64,000 bases of DNA from Gordonia polyisoprenivorans (GTDB lineage: Bacteria; Actinomycetota; Actinomycetes; Mycobacteriales; Mycobacteriaceae), in NCBI RefSeq assembly GCF_017654315.1, contig NZ_CP072203.1, positions 434,001 to 498,000 on the forward strand, given 5' to 3'. The translations under genes were made by a program, and so were the position numbers. Below the pieces are notes generated by a model. It saw only the letters and a program-made list of their open reading frames with translations. It searched no databases and was not told where the DNA came from. Positions 42,320 through 51,456 of the stretch are shown here, one piece after another; the first letter of the stretch is position 1; every line of letters begins with the position of its first letter.

Positions 42320-42671
42320 GTGCCCACCTCCTACGTCTCCTCGTCAGACCTTTGGCACTTCGCGGCGTCACCCGTACGACGACGGGAGCCAATCGGGACT
42401 CACCCTTGATCCGAATGAATCTGTCCTGACCCTTGGCGTCTCTCGACGTTCGGGGTCGCTGGCCTGTTTCCGCGAAGGAGCCTCAGCGAACAAGCGCACC
42501 TTGCGAAGCAAGGTTGGCACCGAAGCGCGCTGCGCGCAAGCCCGGACCCGCCGACCCCGGCAATACCGGCGACCTGCCACCGGCGGTGGGCCGCATTACG
42601 GGCAAGTCGGTCGTCGCCCGACGCACCTCACCTCGCCGTAACCTGCGCACTGATGCCCTAGATTGAGTGTC
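42320..42671. other. Non-coding stretch with hairpins between divergent promoters
   Basis: No gene is supported here. It contains ACCTTGC-GAA-GCAAGGT (42498-42514, 7-bp arms) and GCGCGC-T-GCGCGC (42535-42547), both perfect inverted repeats. It should carry the promoters of the leftward ABC operon and the rightward TPM gene. TAGATT (42662-42667 area) just before the TPM ATG could be a -10 box. Confidence 0.5.
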
Positions 42672-44735
42672 ATGCTGTGTTCGGGATCGCCGGGGCAGAC
42701 CCGGCACGCGATGCGATCATCGGGGCGTGTCTCGCCGACCACCTTCGGGTTTGCGGCGGTGATGCTTCTCGCTGCCGTCCTGTTCGGGCCGCTTCTGCTC
42801 GGGACGGGCGCCGCTCACGCCGAGCCGCCGAGCCGGCTGCCCGAGCCGATCTCCGACCCGGCCGGCGTCTTGTCGGTCGATCAGCGCACCCAGATCCAGA
42901 CCGCGACCGACAACCTGTACAACGATCACAGCGTTCAGCTGTGGGTGGTCTACGTCAAGAATTTCGACGGTCAGACCCCGGAGCAGTGGGGTCGCAAGGC
43001 CGCCGAACTCAGCGGGCTCGACGATCACGAGGTGTTGCTCGCCGTCGCCACCGAGGATCGCGCCTACTGGCTCGGCACCATCGGTTCCGTTGACGGGGTA
43101 ACCCAGTCGAACCTGTCCGACATCGCAACCGGCGACGTCGTCCCCGCTCTCAAGAAGGGCAACTTTCCGGGCGCCGGCGTCGCTGCCGCCGACGGCCTCT
43201 CCGATGCCCTCACCCCGTCGCACACCGGGCTGATCGTCGCCGGCTCGGTGGCCGGTGTCGCCGTCGTCGGGGCGGGTGGGATGTGGGTTTACTCCCGTCG
43301 ACGCAAGCGCCGCGCCCTCGACAGCGGGCTCGAGACGCTGCGGGAGCAAGAACTGACCGTCGACCAGTTGGCCGCGCAACCGCTCGATGTGCTCGACCCG
43401 TGGTCGCGGGAGGTGCTCACCGACACCGACAACGCAATCCGCACCAGCGAGGAGGAATTGCGGCTCGCGGTCGGCGAGTTCGGTGAGGCGCAGACCGCTC
43501 CGTTCACCGCCGCGGTGGCGCGAGCGCGTGAGGCGCTGGCGGCGTCGTTCACGGTGCGGCAGCGTCTCGACGACAACATCCCCGAGACCCCCGACGAGCA
43601 ACGGTCGATGCTGCTGCAGATCATCACCGCCTGCACCGACGCCGACGGCGCGCTCGACGCGCAGGTGGCCGCGTTCGACGAGATGCGCAACCTGCTGATC
43701 AACGCCGACGCCCGGTTCGACGAGATCACCCGGCGGCTGGTCGATCTGCGTACCCGCGCCGACGCCTCGGCCCGGCAGCTCGAGGCACTCGTCGCTCGCC
43801 ACGGTGCGCAGCAGTGCGCCTCGATCCTGCACAACGTGGAGCTGGCGCGTCAGGAGATCGGATTCGCCGAGCGCAGCGCCGATCAGGGTCGCGAGGCGAT
43901 CGCCCGGCCGGCCGGCGAACAGGGTCCGGCGGTCGCCGACATCCGCGCCGCCGAGGGCGCGATCACCCAGGCGACCCACCTGCTCGACGCCATCGACAAC
44001 GCCGAGGGCAACATCGCCGCCGCGCACTCCCGGATGCCGGCACTGATCACCGAGGTCGAGGGAGAGCTGGCCGAGGCCACGCAGCTCGGTGCCGACGGCG
44101 GGCCGGAGCTGGCGTCGGCGGTCGCGACGGCGACCACGGCCCTGCAGTCCGCGCGCACCGGATTCGACGCCGACCCGCTCGGCGCGTTCACCGCGCTCGT
44201 CGACGCCGACGCCGCGCTGGACAAGGCTCTCGACACCGCGCGCGGCGCTGCCGCCGAACGCACCAGACGGTCCGAGATGCTCGGTGCCGCACTGACATCG
44301 GCGCAGGCCAAGGTGTCGGCGGCACGCGATTTCATCGGCACCCGACGCGGCGCGGTGCAGTCGGTCGCGAGGACCCGCCTCTCCGAGGCCGAGCGATTGC
44401 TGGGCAGCGCGCAGGACATCGGCGCCACCGATCCTCTCGCGGCCGCCGATGCGGCGCGGCGCGCGGGCTCGCTGGCCGATCAGGCGCTGATTGCCGCACA
44501 GGGTGACGTCGTCGGGTGGCAGCAGGGTCAGCAACCGCGCGCGCACGGATCATCGACGGCCGGAGCGGTTCTCGGTGGCATTCTGGTCGACAGCTTCTTG
44601 CGCGGGACGATGCGCGGCGGTGGCGGTTTCGGTGGAGGTGGTTTCGGGGGCGGCTACACCAGTGGTGGGCGCAGTCCCGGGTCGTTCGGCGGGTCGTCGA
44701 GTTCCGGCCGGATCGGGGTCGGCGGTCGGTTCTGA
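42672..44735 (+). CDS. TPM-domain membrane/secreted protein with long coiled coil
   Basis: 687 residues from the ATG at 42672; ATG 42711 and TTG 42663 are alternatives. A hydrophobic signal (FGFAAVMLLAAVLFGPLLL...AHAEP) precedes a TPM (TPM_phosphatase) domain with DPAGVLSVDQRTQIQTATDNLYNDHSVQLWVVYVKNFDGQTPEQWGRKAAELSG. A second hydrophobic helix (TGLIVAGSVAGVAVVGAGGMWVYSRRRKR) follows, then ~380 residues of coiled coil and a Gly-rich tail. Related actinobacterial proteins are envelope-associated. The coil resembles in style the protein at 40-1299. Confidence 0.88.
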   Translation: MLCSGSPGQTRHAMRSSGRVSPTTFGFAAVMLLAAVLFGPLLLGTGAAHAEPPSRLPEPISDPAGVLSVDQRTQIQTATDNLYNDHSVQLWVVYVKNFDGQTPEQWGRKAAELSGLDDHEVLLAVATEDRAYWLGTIGSVDGVTQSNLSDIATGDVVPALKKGNFPGAGVAAADGLSDALTPSHTGLIVAGSVAGVAVVGAGGMWVYSRRRKRRALDSGLETLREQELTVDQLAAQPLDVLDPWSREVLTDTDNAIRTSEEELRLAVGEFGEAQTAPFTAAVARAREALAASFTVRQRLDDNIPETPDEQRSMLLQIITACTDADGALDAQVAAFDEMRNLLINADARFDEITRRLVDLRTRADASARQLEALVARHGAQQCASILHNVELARQEIGFAERSADQGREAIARPAGEQGPAVADIRAAEGAITQATHLLDAIDNAEGNIAAAHSRMPALITEVEGELAEATQLGADGGPELASAVATATTALQSARTGFDADPLGAFTALVDADAALDKALDTARGAAAERTRRSEMLGAALTSAQAKVSAARDFIGTRRGAVQSVARTRLSEAERLLGSAQDIGATDPLAAADAARRAGSLADQALIAAQGDVVGWQQGQQPRAHGSSTAGAVLGGILVDSFLRGTMRGGGGFGGGGFGGGYTSGGRSPGSFGGSSSSGRIGVGGRF

Positions 44736-44773
44736 GCCCGGCGACCCATCGGTGACGTCGTGCGGTTCAGCGG

Positions 44774-44821
44774 TTCAGCAGCACAGGGCTTCAGCAGCAC
44801 AGGGCTTCAGCGGCACGGGGT
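44774..44821. repeat. 16-bp tandem repeat in a convergent intergenic gap
   Basis: TTCAGCAGCACAGGGC occurs at 44774-44789 and 44790-44805, with a degenerate third copy TTCAGCGGCACGGGGT at 44806-44821. It adjoins the stop codon of the minus-strand PhyH gene, whose TCA lies in a further TTCAGCGGG. This is a second example in the window of repeat growth at a gene's stop. Confidence 0.85.
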
Positions 44822-44822
44822 T

Positions 44823-45665
44823 TCAGCGGGCGGCGTTCTTGACGAACTCGGCCGGGGCACCGACGGGTGGCCGGGTCCCGGCGAAGAACCCGCCGCGCAC
44901 ATGCCGGCGGGTGGTGTCGTCGTCGGTGGCGCGCGCTGCGGAATGCCACAGGTATCCGTCGTGCAGCAGGACGTCTCCGCGCTCGAGGTAGACACCGATC
45001 TCGCCGGGCACCTTCTCGAAACCGAGCGGCATCGCGAACGGCGGTGCGGTGTCGGTCCATCCGCGGGCGGGCACCGCGGTCGGCGGCACCTCGACGTTGT
45101 TGATGTTGCGGAACGGTGCGGGTGTGGCCCATCGGTGACTGCCGGGCACCACGCGGAGGAAGCCGTTGGCCGGCGAAGTGGCGTCGATGTGGATGGTGAA
45201 GGCCGCCGACGGCCAGATGTCCATGCTGGGGCTGGCCTGCCAGTCCGAATGCCAGCCGATCCGCGAGTACCCCGACTCCCGGCCCGGGCGGGCGTCTTGA
45301 TAGACCACGCCGAAGCCGTCGTCGGAACGCAGCCACGCGTTCTCACCGATCGCCGCCCGGACCGCGGCGAGCAATGCCTCGTCGGCCAGGAGCGCGGGCA
45401 CCGACGGGGCTAGTTCGTTGACGTACTCGACGTAGTTGGCGAATCGTTGCGCCTTCGATGCGTCGTCGAGGAACACCGTCGAACCGTAGCGGTCGTCGAG
45501 CTCACCACGAATCACCTTGTCCTGAGCCGAAACACACTCGCGTTCGATCGCGGCGATTCCCTCGGCGTCGAGTAGTCCGCGCAGCGTCGCGTACCCGTTC
45601 GCGTGATAGAAGTGCGCGAGTTCGGTGGTCTGGTCGGGTGTGAAGATGCCCGGTTCGCCGCTCAT
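44823..45665 (-). CDS. Phytanoyl-CoA dioxygenase (PhyH) family protein
   Basis: 280 residues from the ATG at 45665; a GTG at 45674 would add three. Fe(II)/2-oxoglutarate dioxygenase residues are in place: His139 and Asp141 in WHSDWQASP, the distal His241 in DGYLWHSAARATDDD, and Arg253/254 for 2-oxoglutarate. The N-terminal FYHANGYATLRGLLD is typical of PhyH hydroxylases. The substrate may be a lipid-CoA, an amino acid (ectoine-type) or a small natural product; context does not decide. Confidence 0.88.
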   Translation of the reverse strand: MSGEPGIFTPDQTTELAHFYHANGYATLRGLLDAEGIAAIERECVSAQDKVIRGELDDRYGSTVFLDDASKAQRFANYVEYVNELAPSVPALLADEALLAAVRAAIGENAWLRSDDGFGVVYQDARPGRESGYSRIGWHSDWQASPSMDIWPSAAFTIHIDATSPANGFLRVVPGSHRWATPAPFRNINNVEVPPTAVPARGWTDTAPPFAMPLGFEKVPGEIGVYLERGDVLLHDGYLWHSAARATDDDTTRRHVRGGFFAGTRPPVGAPAEFVKNAAR

Positions 45666-45842
45666 GCGCGTCACGATAGTCCGGTGCGGCGCACCTCGCC
45701 GTGCGAGCGCGCACCGGCTGTTCGCCCCGTGTTCACCCGGAGATCGCCGCCGGTTCCACCGGCCTCCCTACTTCTCTGACAAGGTTCGCAAACAGCCCTT
45801 TGCGGACACTCGTCGTCCACCCCAGTTCCGGAGGTCTTCCTC

Positions 45843-47945
45843 GTGCGTATTCCGTTGCAGCTGTTCACCTCCGCAGACGATGCCGCCCGCAATGCCGGCG
45901 TCGGCACCTCTGCGCGCGCCCGGATCACCTGCCGATACAAGTGCGGCGAGGCCTGCTGGCACGAGCCCGGCAACACCAGCGACAACGCCTACTTCCGAGA
46001 CATCGTGCGCGCCGGGGTGTCTCGACGCGGATTCCTCAAGGGGTCGGCCGTGGTGGCGGGCAGCGTGGCGGCCACCTCTCTACTCGCGGCCTGTGGTGAC
46101 GACGCGGCGAGCACCGCGTCGGCGACACCACGGCCCGGCATGGATTTCACCCCGGTGGCCCCGAACACCACCGACGCGGTGGTGATCCCGGACGGGTATC
46201 GCCAGCAGGTGGTGATCCGGTGGGGTGACCCGGTGCTGCCCGGTGCACCCGCCTTCGACTTCGACAACCAGACACCGCAGGCGCAGTCCATGCAGTTCGG
46301 CTTCAACAACGACTTCGCCGGGCTGATCCCGATCGACGGCGTCAACGGTGGTGCCGGCGCGCCCGACCACTTCTATCTGGTGGTGAACCAGGAGTACACC
46401 ACCGAGGAGTTCATGTTCCGCGGGTACGTGCCCAAGGAGCCAACCGAGCAACAGGCCCGCATCTCGATGGCCGCGCACGGGATCACCGTCGTCGAGGTGG
46501 CCGCGGTCCCCCGCTCGGGTGCGTTGACTCCGGTTGTGGGGGAACACAATCGGCGTATCACCGCGTCAACCCCATTCCGGTTGACCGGGCCGGCGGCGGC
46601 CAGCGAATACGTTCGCACGTCGGCGGATCCGGCGGGGACGACCGTGCTCGGCACGATCGGCAACTGCTCCGGTGGCATCACGCCGTGGGGCACGATGCTC
46701 TCCGGTGAGGAGAACTTCAACAACTACTTCTCCAACGCGAGTCGGGTGACCGAACCCGCCGCCGTCGAGAATCTCGAACGCTACTCGTTCGCCGACGACG
46801 CCGACTATCACCAGTGGGGTCGCTACGAGACACGCTTCGATCTCGCGCAGGAACCCAACGAGGCCAACAGGTTCGGCTATGTCGTCGAGGTCGATCCGCA
46901 GGACCCGGCGTCGACGCCGATCAAGCACAGCGCGCTGGGCCGGCTCAAGCACGAGTCGGCGACAATCCATGTGGTGCAGGGTGGTTCGAATGCCGGCACC
47001 GTAGTCGCCTACAGCGGCGACGACGAACGCTTCGAGTACATCTACAAGTTTGTCTCGAGCCGCAAGGTCACCGAGGGACGCTCGAAGACCGCGCGTGCGG
47101 CGAACCTACGCATCCTCGACGAGGGCACCCTCTACGTCGCGAGCTTCACCGGCGATCATCCCGAGCAGATCGACGGCAGCGGCCGGGTACCCGACGGCGG
47201 GTTCACCGGCACCGGTCGCTGGCACAAGCTGCTGACCGTCGACGAGAACGGTTCGGCCACTTCTCATGTCGAGGGCATGACGCCGCAGCAGGTGGCGGTG
47301 TTCACCCGGGTCGCCGCCGACAAGGCCGGTGCCACCAAGATGGACCGTCCCGAGGACATCGAGCCGCATCCGCAGACCGGCAAGGTGTATTGCGCGCTGA
47401 CCAACAACACCAAACGCGGCACCAAGGGCAAGGCCGCCGCCGACACCGCCAATCCGCGCAACGAGAACAAGAACGGTCAGATCATCGAGATCGACGACGA
47501 CCATGCGGGAACCGAGTTCACCTGGAATCTGCTTCTGGTGTGCGGGGATCCGGCCGAGGCCGACACCTACTACGCGGGCTTCGACAAAACCGCGGTGAGC
47601 CCGATCTCGTGCCCGGACAACGTGGCCTTCGATCCGCACGGCAACCTGTGGATCTCCACCGACGGCAACGCCCTCGACAGCAACGACGGTCTCTTCGCGG
47701 TCGCGCTCGACGGACCTCGACGCGGCGAGACCAAACAGTTCCTCACCGTGCCGGCCGGCGGTGAGACGTGCGGACCGATCATCACCGACGACCGCGTCGT
47801 GGTGTGCGTGCAGCACCCCGGCGAGGATGACGACCACTCCGCGGACAATCCGATGTCGCACTGGCCCGACGGGGGAAACTCGCAACCGCGGCCCTCGGTG
47901 GTGGCGGTGTGGCGCGACGGAGGCGCGATCGGCGTCAACGCCTGA
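45843..47945 (+). CDS. PhoX-type (DUF839) Tat-exported phosphatase, probable lipoprotein
   Basis: 700 residues from a GTG at 45843 with CGGAGG upstream. A ~55-residue lead (ITCRYKCGEACWHEPGNTSDNAYF) is usual for PhoX proteins. It is followed by twin-arginine SRRGFLKG (60-67), a hydrophobic stretch and a lipobox LLAAC (Cys84). The body has the DUF839 Ca/Fe phosphatase features, for example WGDPVLPGAPAFD, GNCSGGITPWGTMLSGEENFNNYF, MDRPEDIEPHPQTGKVY and PDNVAFDPHGNLWISTDG. It acts outside the membrane to release phosphate from organic esters. No pho box was identified. Confidence 0.92.
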   Translation: MRIPLQLFTSADDAARNAGVGTSARARITCRYKCGEACWHEPGNTSDNAYFRDIVRAGVSRRGFLKGSAVVAGSVAATSLLAACGDDAASTASATPRPGMDFTPVAPNTTDAVVIPDGYRQQVVIRWGDPVLPGAPAFDFDNQTPQAQSMQFGFNNDFAGLIPIDGVNGGAGAPDHFYLVVNQEYTTEEFMFRGYVPKEPTEQQARISMAAHGITVVEVAAVPRSGALTPVVGEHNRRITASTPFRLTGPAAASEYVRTSADPAGTTVLGTIGNCSGGITPWGTMLSGEENFNNYFSNASRVTEPAAVENLERYSFADDADYHQWGRYETRFDLAQEPNEANRFGYVVEVDPQDPASTPIKHSALGRLKHESATIHVVQGGSNAGTVVAYSGDDERFEYIYKFVSSRKVTEGRSKTARAANLRILDEGTLYVASFTGDHPEQIDGSGRVPDGGFTGTGRWHKLLTVDENGSATSHVEGMTPQQVAVFTRVAADKAGATKMDRPEDIEPHPQTGKVYCALTNNTKRGTKGKAAADTANPRNENKNGQIIEIDDDHAGTEFTWNLLLVCGDPAEADTYYAGFDKTAVSPISCPDNVAFDPHGNLWISTDGNALDSNDGLFAVALDGPRRGETKQFLTVPAGGETCGPIITDDRVVVCVQHPGEDDDHSADNPMSHWPDGGNSQPRPSVVAVWRDGGAIGVNA

Positions 47946-48180
47946 CGTCGCGGCCCCAGACGAAGTACGCGATGGGGCCGAAGAAATTCACGAAGGACGC
48001 GGCCACCCACGCCCGCTTGGTGCCGCGGATCTCGGCTGCCGGGCGGCGGGACAGATCCCACAGTGCCGCCGCCTGCAGCGCGACCTGCGCGAACGCGCCG
48101 ACGCGGATCGCGGTCCGCGACCGTGGGGACAGTTCGGAGAACTTCTTTTTGCGTCGGGTCACAAAGGTCACAGTACCCAC
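47935..48180 (-). CDS. Small membrane protein, PLDc_N (phospholipase D-nuclease N-terminal) type
   Basis: 81 residues with two hydrophobic segments. The pattern AALWDLSRRPAAEIRGTKRAWVAASFVNFFGPIAYFVWGRD matches the short PLDc_N family (W-L, RP, G-K-x-x-W, GP-x-x-Y-x-x-x-GR). It is convergent with phoX and overlaps its end by 11 bp. Its start faces the MarR promoter region. Function unknown. Confidence 0.8.
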   Translation of the reverse strand: MGTVTFVTRRKKKFSELSPRSRTAIRVGAFAQVALQAAALWDLSRRPAAEIRGTKRAWVAASFVNFFGPIAYFVWGRDVRR

Positions 48181-48197
48181 CGCTTTTATTTCGTATC

Positions 48198-48210
48198 TCT
48201 AAGTATTAGA
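48198..48210. promoter_or_regulatory. MarR-type operator in the marR promoter
   Basis: TCTAA-GTA-TTAGA: a perfect 5-bp inverted repeat with a 3-base centre, ending ten bases before the GTG start. The TATTAG inside it (48204-48209) could itself be the -10 box of a leaderless message. MarR repressors often bind such sites over their own promoters. Confidence 0.55.
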
Positions 48211-48220
48211 CTCACGAAGC

Positions 48221-48694
48221 GTGACCACCACACATCAGGACACCGCCTCCATAGCCCGGGCCATTCGCCCGGCCCTGACCCGTCTGTACCTGATGTTGCG
48301 ACGCCACACACCAATTCCCGAGTATTCGTCGGCCCAAGCCTCCGGCCTGGCGACCCTGCTCGACCACGGACCGATGCGCATGGGTGACTTCGCCGCACGC
48401 GAATCCATCCGCATGCCCACCGCCACCAGCCTCGTCGACGGTCTCATCCGCAACGGGCTGGTCCTACGCGAACCCGATCCCACCGATCGCCGCGCCGTGC
48501 TGGTCTCACTGACCGACCACGGCCGGGCGGTACTCCAACGGGTTCGCGAACAGCGCGATGACGTGCTCGCCCACGCCATCGCCGAACTCTCCGACGACGA
48601 CCGCGCCGCGCTGGCCGCCGCCGCACCGGCCCTGCGAGCGCTGCACGAAGTGCTCGACGGCACCGTTCCGACACGTCAGCGAGGAGATCAATGA
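48221..48694 (+). CDS. MarR-family transcriptional regulator
   Basis: 157 residues from a GTG at 48221 that lacks a ribosome site, consistent with a leaderless start. The winged helix is LLDHGPMRMGDFAARESIRMPTATSLVDGLIRNGLVLREPDPTDRRAVLVSLTDHG, with the DxRR wing typical of MarR. The ATG of the MFS gene overlaps its stop by four bases, so the regulator probably controls its own operon and the exporter. Confidence 0.92.
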   Translation: MTTTHQDTASIARAIRPALTRLYLMLRRHTPIPEYSSAQASGLATLLDHGPMRMGDFAARESIRMPTATSLVDGLIRNGLVLREPDPTDRRAVLVSLTDHGRAVLQRVREQRDDVLAHAIAELSDDDRAALAAAAPALRALHEVLDGTVPTRQRGDQ

Positions 48695-49959
48695 CCACCC
48701 GAACACCGGCTGCCACAGCCACATCCGACGACCACTCACTGCTCGCCACCTTCGCCGCACAACCCCGTACCGTCTGGGTGACCGCGTTCGCCGCGGTCAT
48801 CGCGTTCATGGGGATCGGCCTGGTCGACCCGATCCTCAACAGCATCGCCGAGGCGCTCAACGCGCCGCCGGACAAGCTGACGCTGCTCTTCGGCGTGTAC
48901 GTCGGCGTGCAGTGCGTCGCCATGCTGATCACCGGGTGGTCTGCCTACCGATTCGGCCCGAAACGCACTCTGACCGTAGGGCTTTCACTGATCGTCATCG
49001 CCGCGGCCATATCCGCGTTCGCCGGCGGCATCGACCAGTTGATCGCCTACCGGGTGATCTGGGGACTGGGCAACGCGCTGTTCATCGCCACCGCACTCGC
49101 CTTCATCGTGAGCTCGGCCAAGGGCCCCACGCACGGCGCGATCATGCTGTACGAGGCCGCACTGGGCGTCGGCCTGGCCGTCGGACCATTGCTCGGGGCG
49201 ATCCTCGGCTCGTGGACCTGGCGTGCACCGTTCGGTGGCACCGCGATCCTCATGCTGATCGGCGCCATCCTGTGCGCGGTGATGCTCCCCGCCGACGGGC
49301 CGCGCACCAGTCGCGAGCCGGTGGCCATTCTCGATCCCATCAAGGCGCTGCGCAACCGTACGTTGCTGATCACCTCGATCGGCTCCGCCTTCTACACCGG
49401 TGCTCTGTTCACCGTCATCGCCTGGGCGCCGATTGCCATGGGGCTCAAGCCCATCTGGGCCGGACTGATCTTCTTCGGTTGGGGTCTGCTCACCGCACTC
49501 GCCGGTGTCTTCGTCGCGCCGCGCATCGCCGAGGCACTCGGTCAGCGTGGTGGAGTGATGTCGGCGATCGCCGCGTACGCCGTGGTGATGGCGCTGGCCG
49601 GCGTCGGCACGTTCACCGGTCACGTGTGGCTGATCGGCCTCGCCGTCGTCCTGTCGGGTATTCCGTCCGGTGTGCTCAACACGCTGTTCACCGGTGTCGC
49701 GATGGGATCCGGTGACGGCTCGACGCCGCGGTCGGTCTCGAGCGCCGGCTACTCGTTCCTGCGGTGGGCCGGTGCGGCGGTGGCCGCCGTCCTCGTCGCG
49801 CATCTCGCCGAGTGGTTCTCCTCGACGGCCGCCCCGTGGTGGTTCGCCGCCGCGTACTGCGTCGTCGCGGTCATCGCGGTGTGCTTCGTCCGCACCACCA
49901 GCGCCGAATCCCACGAGGTGGCCGAAGAAGCGGTGCTCGTCGGGGCCGAGGAGTACTGA
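48691..49959 (+). CDS. MFS transporter (drug/metabolite exporter)
   Basis: 422 residues with 12 predicted helices. An N-terminal AFAAVIAFMGIGLVDPILNSIAEAL, GWSAYRFGPKRTLTVGLSL (the loop 2-3 motif G-x-x-x-D/F-x-x-G-x-R/K) and AALGVGLAVGPLLGAILG (motif C of antiporters) point to a drug:H+ antiporter. ATGA overlap with the MarR gene suggests substrate-induced efflux. The drug or metabolite is unknown. Confidence 0.92.
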   Translation: MTTRTPAATATSDDHSLLATFAAQPRTVWVTAFAAVIAFMGIGLVDPILNSIAEALNAPPDKLTLLFGVYVGVQCVAMLITGWSAYRFGPKRTLTVGLSLIVIAAAISAFAGGIDQLIAYRVIWGLGNALFIATALAFIVSSAKGPTHGAIMLYEAALGVGLAVGPLLGAILGSWTWRAPFGGTAILMLIGAILCAVMLPADGPRTSREPVAILDPIKALRNRTLLITSIGSAFYTGALFTVIAWAPIAMGLKPIWAGLIFFGWGLLTALAGVFVAPRIAEALGQRGGVMSAIAAYAVVMALAGVGTFTGHVWLIGLAVVLSGIPSGVLNTLFTGVAMGSGDGSTPRSVSSAGYSFLRWAGAAVAAVLVAHLAEWFSSTAAPWWFAAAYCVVAVIAVCFVRTTSAESHEVAEEAVLVGAEEY

Positions 49960-49991
49960 GGTCGGGAGTGCTGGGACTGTTCCCATCCACG

Positions 49992-50018
49992 ACCGCTCAC
50001 CCACCGGGTGGGCGGTCG
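49992..50018. terminator. Bidirectional hairpin terminator
   Basis: GACCGCTCACCC (49992-50003), loop ACC, GGGTGGGCGGTC (50007-50018): a 12-bp stem with one G-U pair. It lies between the MFS stop (49959) and the stop of the convergent GH63 gene (50035). Confidence 0.75.
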
Positions 50019-50034
50019 TCGTGTCGCTGGTGTG

Positions 50035-51402
50035 TCAGTCCAACCAATCCAGCACCGACGCGGCGGTCCAACTCTGCTGCATGCTGCCCAGCGGTTCGCC
50101 GGTGAAGGGTTCGTAGTACTCGGCGAAGGCGCCGTCGGTGGCCTGACGCAGACCTTCCTCGCGCAGTCGCGCCGACCGCTCGGGCCAGCCCCTACGCGCG
50201 AACGCCCAACTGAACAACCACGTCATCACCGGCCAGACCGGGCCGCGCCAGTACTCGCGCGACCGGAAGTCCGCGGAGATCGGCGACGTCGACGGGGGTA
50301 CGGCGTAACGCAGGTCCGGATGTCCGCAGAACCGCGGTCCGTCGAACAGGCGGAGCAGTGCCCGTTCCTGCTCGCGCGACAACCCGCCGCACAGCAGCGG
50401 TGCGAACTGCGCGATCGTCTCGGTGGTGATCCACCTGTCGGCCCGGAGGTCGAAATCCCTTGCTGCGCCGTTACGTTCGTTGGACGCCGCGGCCACACCG
50501 GTCCGGTAACGATCAGCCCAGGCCCGAAGGTCCCGGACGTCGGACCGCGGTTTGGAGTAGTCCTCCCCGATGGTCGCCAGCACGTCGCAGGCGAGAGAGA
50601 AGATGGCGCTGACGAAGACGTCCTCCACGGCGAAACTCATCACCTTGGGGAGCAACTCGTCGTCGTAGTTGGCGCGCTTCATCTCCTCGACCAGCCAGAT
50701 ATAGCGGTCGTACTCGTGGTCGGTGGGTCGCATCGACAGGTCGGTGACGTGGTCGAGGTCGGCGCGCTGGTACGGGGGGAGATCGTCGCCGGGGGTCACG
50801 CCCGCGTAGGGCTTGTCCCAGCGTGGGGAGTTGTCCATCCCTGACTCCCACCCGTGATAGATCGTGATGCGTCCACGACCGTTGGGGTCACGGGCGTGCG
50901 CGAGCCAGCGGTGCCAGCGCACCAGGGCGCCCCACCGCCGGTCGATGAACTCGTTGGCCATCGAGCGGGTGGTGCGACCGTGGCGTCGCGAGTGGTCGAG
51001 GATGCGTTGCACGGCGATCGCGTGCACGGGCGGCTGGGTGATCCCGGAGGTGTCGGGGTAGTCGGGCGCGCACTCGGCCAGGCGCGCGCACTCCCAGCGT
51101 CGGGGTCCGGGGAAGTAGCCGTCGCGGCCATTGGCGAACACGATGTGCGGGATCATCCCGTTGGACCACTGCGCCGAGAGCAACGTGTCCATCTCGATGA
51201 CCGCGCGTTCCACCGACAGCGGCGCCAGTCCCACGGTGACGAACGCCGCATCCCAACTCCACATGTGCGGGTACAGGCGGGGGGCGGCGCTGGTCATCGT
51301 GCCCAGGTCGTTGCCGCGCAACAGGTACGCGGCGCGTGCCGCGAGCTGGGTGGGGGTGAAACCGTTGCGCGCCATGCGGAGATTCTGCCCCGCCGTGCTC
51401 AT
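50035..51402 (-). CDS. GH63-family glucosylglycerate hydrolase-like enzyme
   Basis: 455 residues from the ATG at 51402; a later ATG would remove nine. LRGNDLGTMTSAAPRLYPHMWSWDAAFVTVG near the N-terminus, YHGWESGMDNSPRWD (the Asp is the expected acid of this GH63 group) and GAFAEYYEPFTGEPLGSMQQSWTAA at the C-terminus (expected Glu base) match the (alpha/alpha)6 enzymes of mycobacteria that hydrolyse glucosylglycerate. Such hydrolases help recycle the compatible solute after nitrogen stress. Substrate range inferred from family. Confidence 0.85.
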   Translation of the reverse strand: MSTAGQNLRMARNGFTPTQLAARAAYLLRGNDLGTMTSAAPRLYPHMWSWDAAFVTVGLAPLSVERAVIEMDTLLSAQWSNGMIPHIVFANGRDGYFPGPRRWECARLAECAPDYPDTSGITQPPVHAIAVQRILDHSRRHGRTTRSMANEFIDRRWGALVRWHRWLAHARDPNGRGRITIYHGWESGMDNSPRWDKPYAGVTPGDDLPPYQRADLDHVTDLSMRPTDHEYDRYIWLVEEMKRANYDDELLPKVMSFAVEDVFVSAIFSLACDVLATIGEDYSKPRSDVRDLRAWADRYRTGVAAASNERNGAARDFDLRADRWITTETIAQFAPLLCGGLSREQERALLRLFDGPRFCGHPDLRYAVPPSTSPISADFRSREYWRGPVWPVMTWLFSWAFARRGWPERSARLREEGLRQATDGAFAEYYEPFTGEPLGSMQQSWTAASVLDWLD

Positions 51403-51456
51403 CGGCGCCGGATGAGGATCGGCGGACAACGCGACGCCGGGTTCTAAGCTCGGCTC

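Noticed and set aside
42089..42671. Guanidine, cobalamin or SAM riboswitch before the ABC genes
   Set aside because: I looked for the conserved cores of these classes on the minus strand and did not find them; only hairpins and a uORF are visible.
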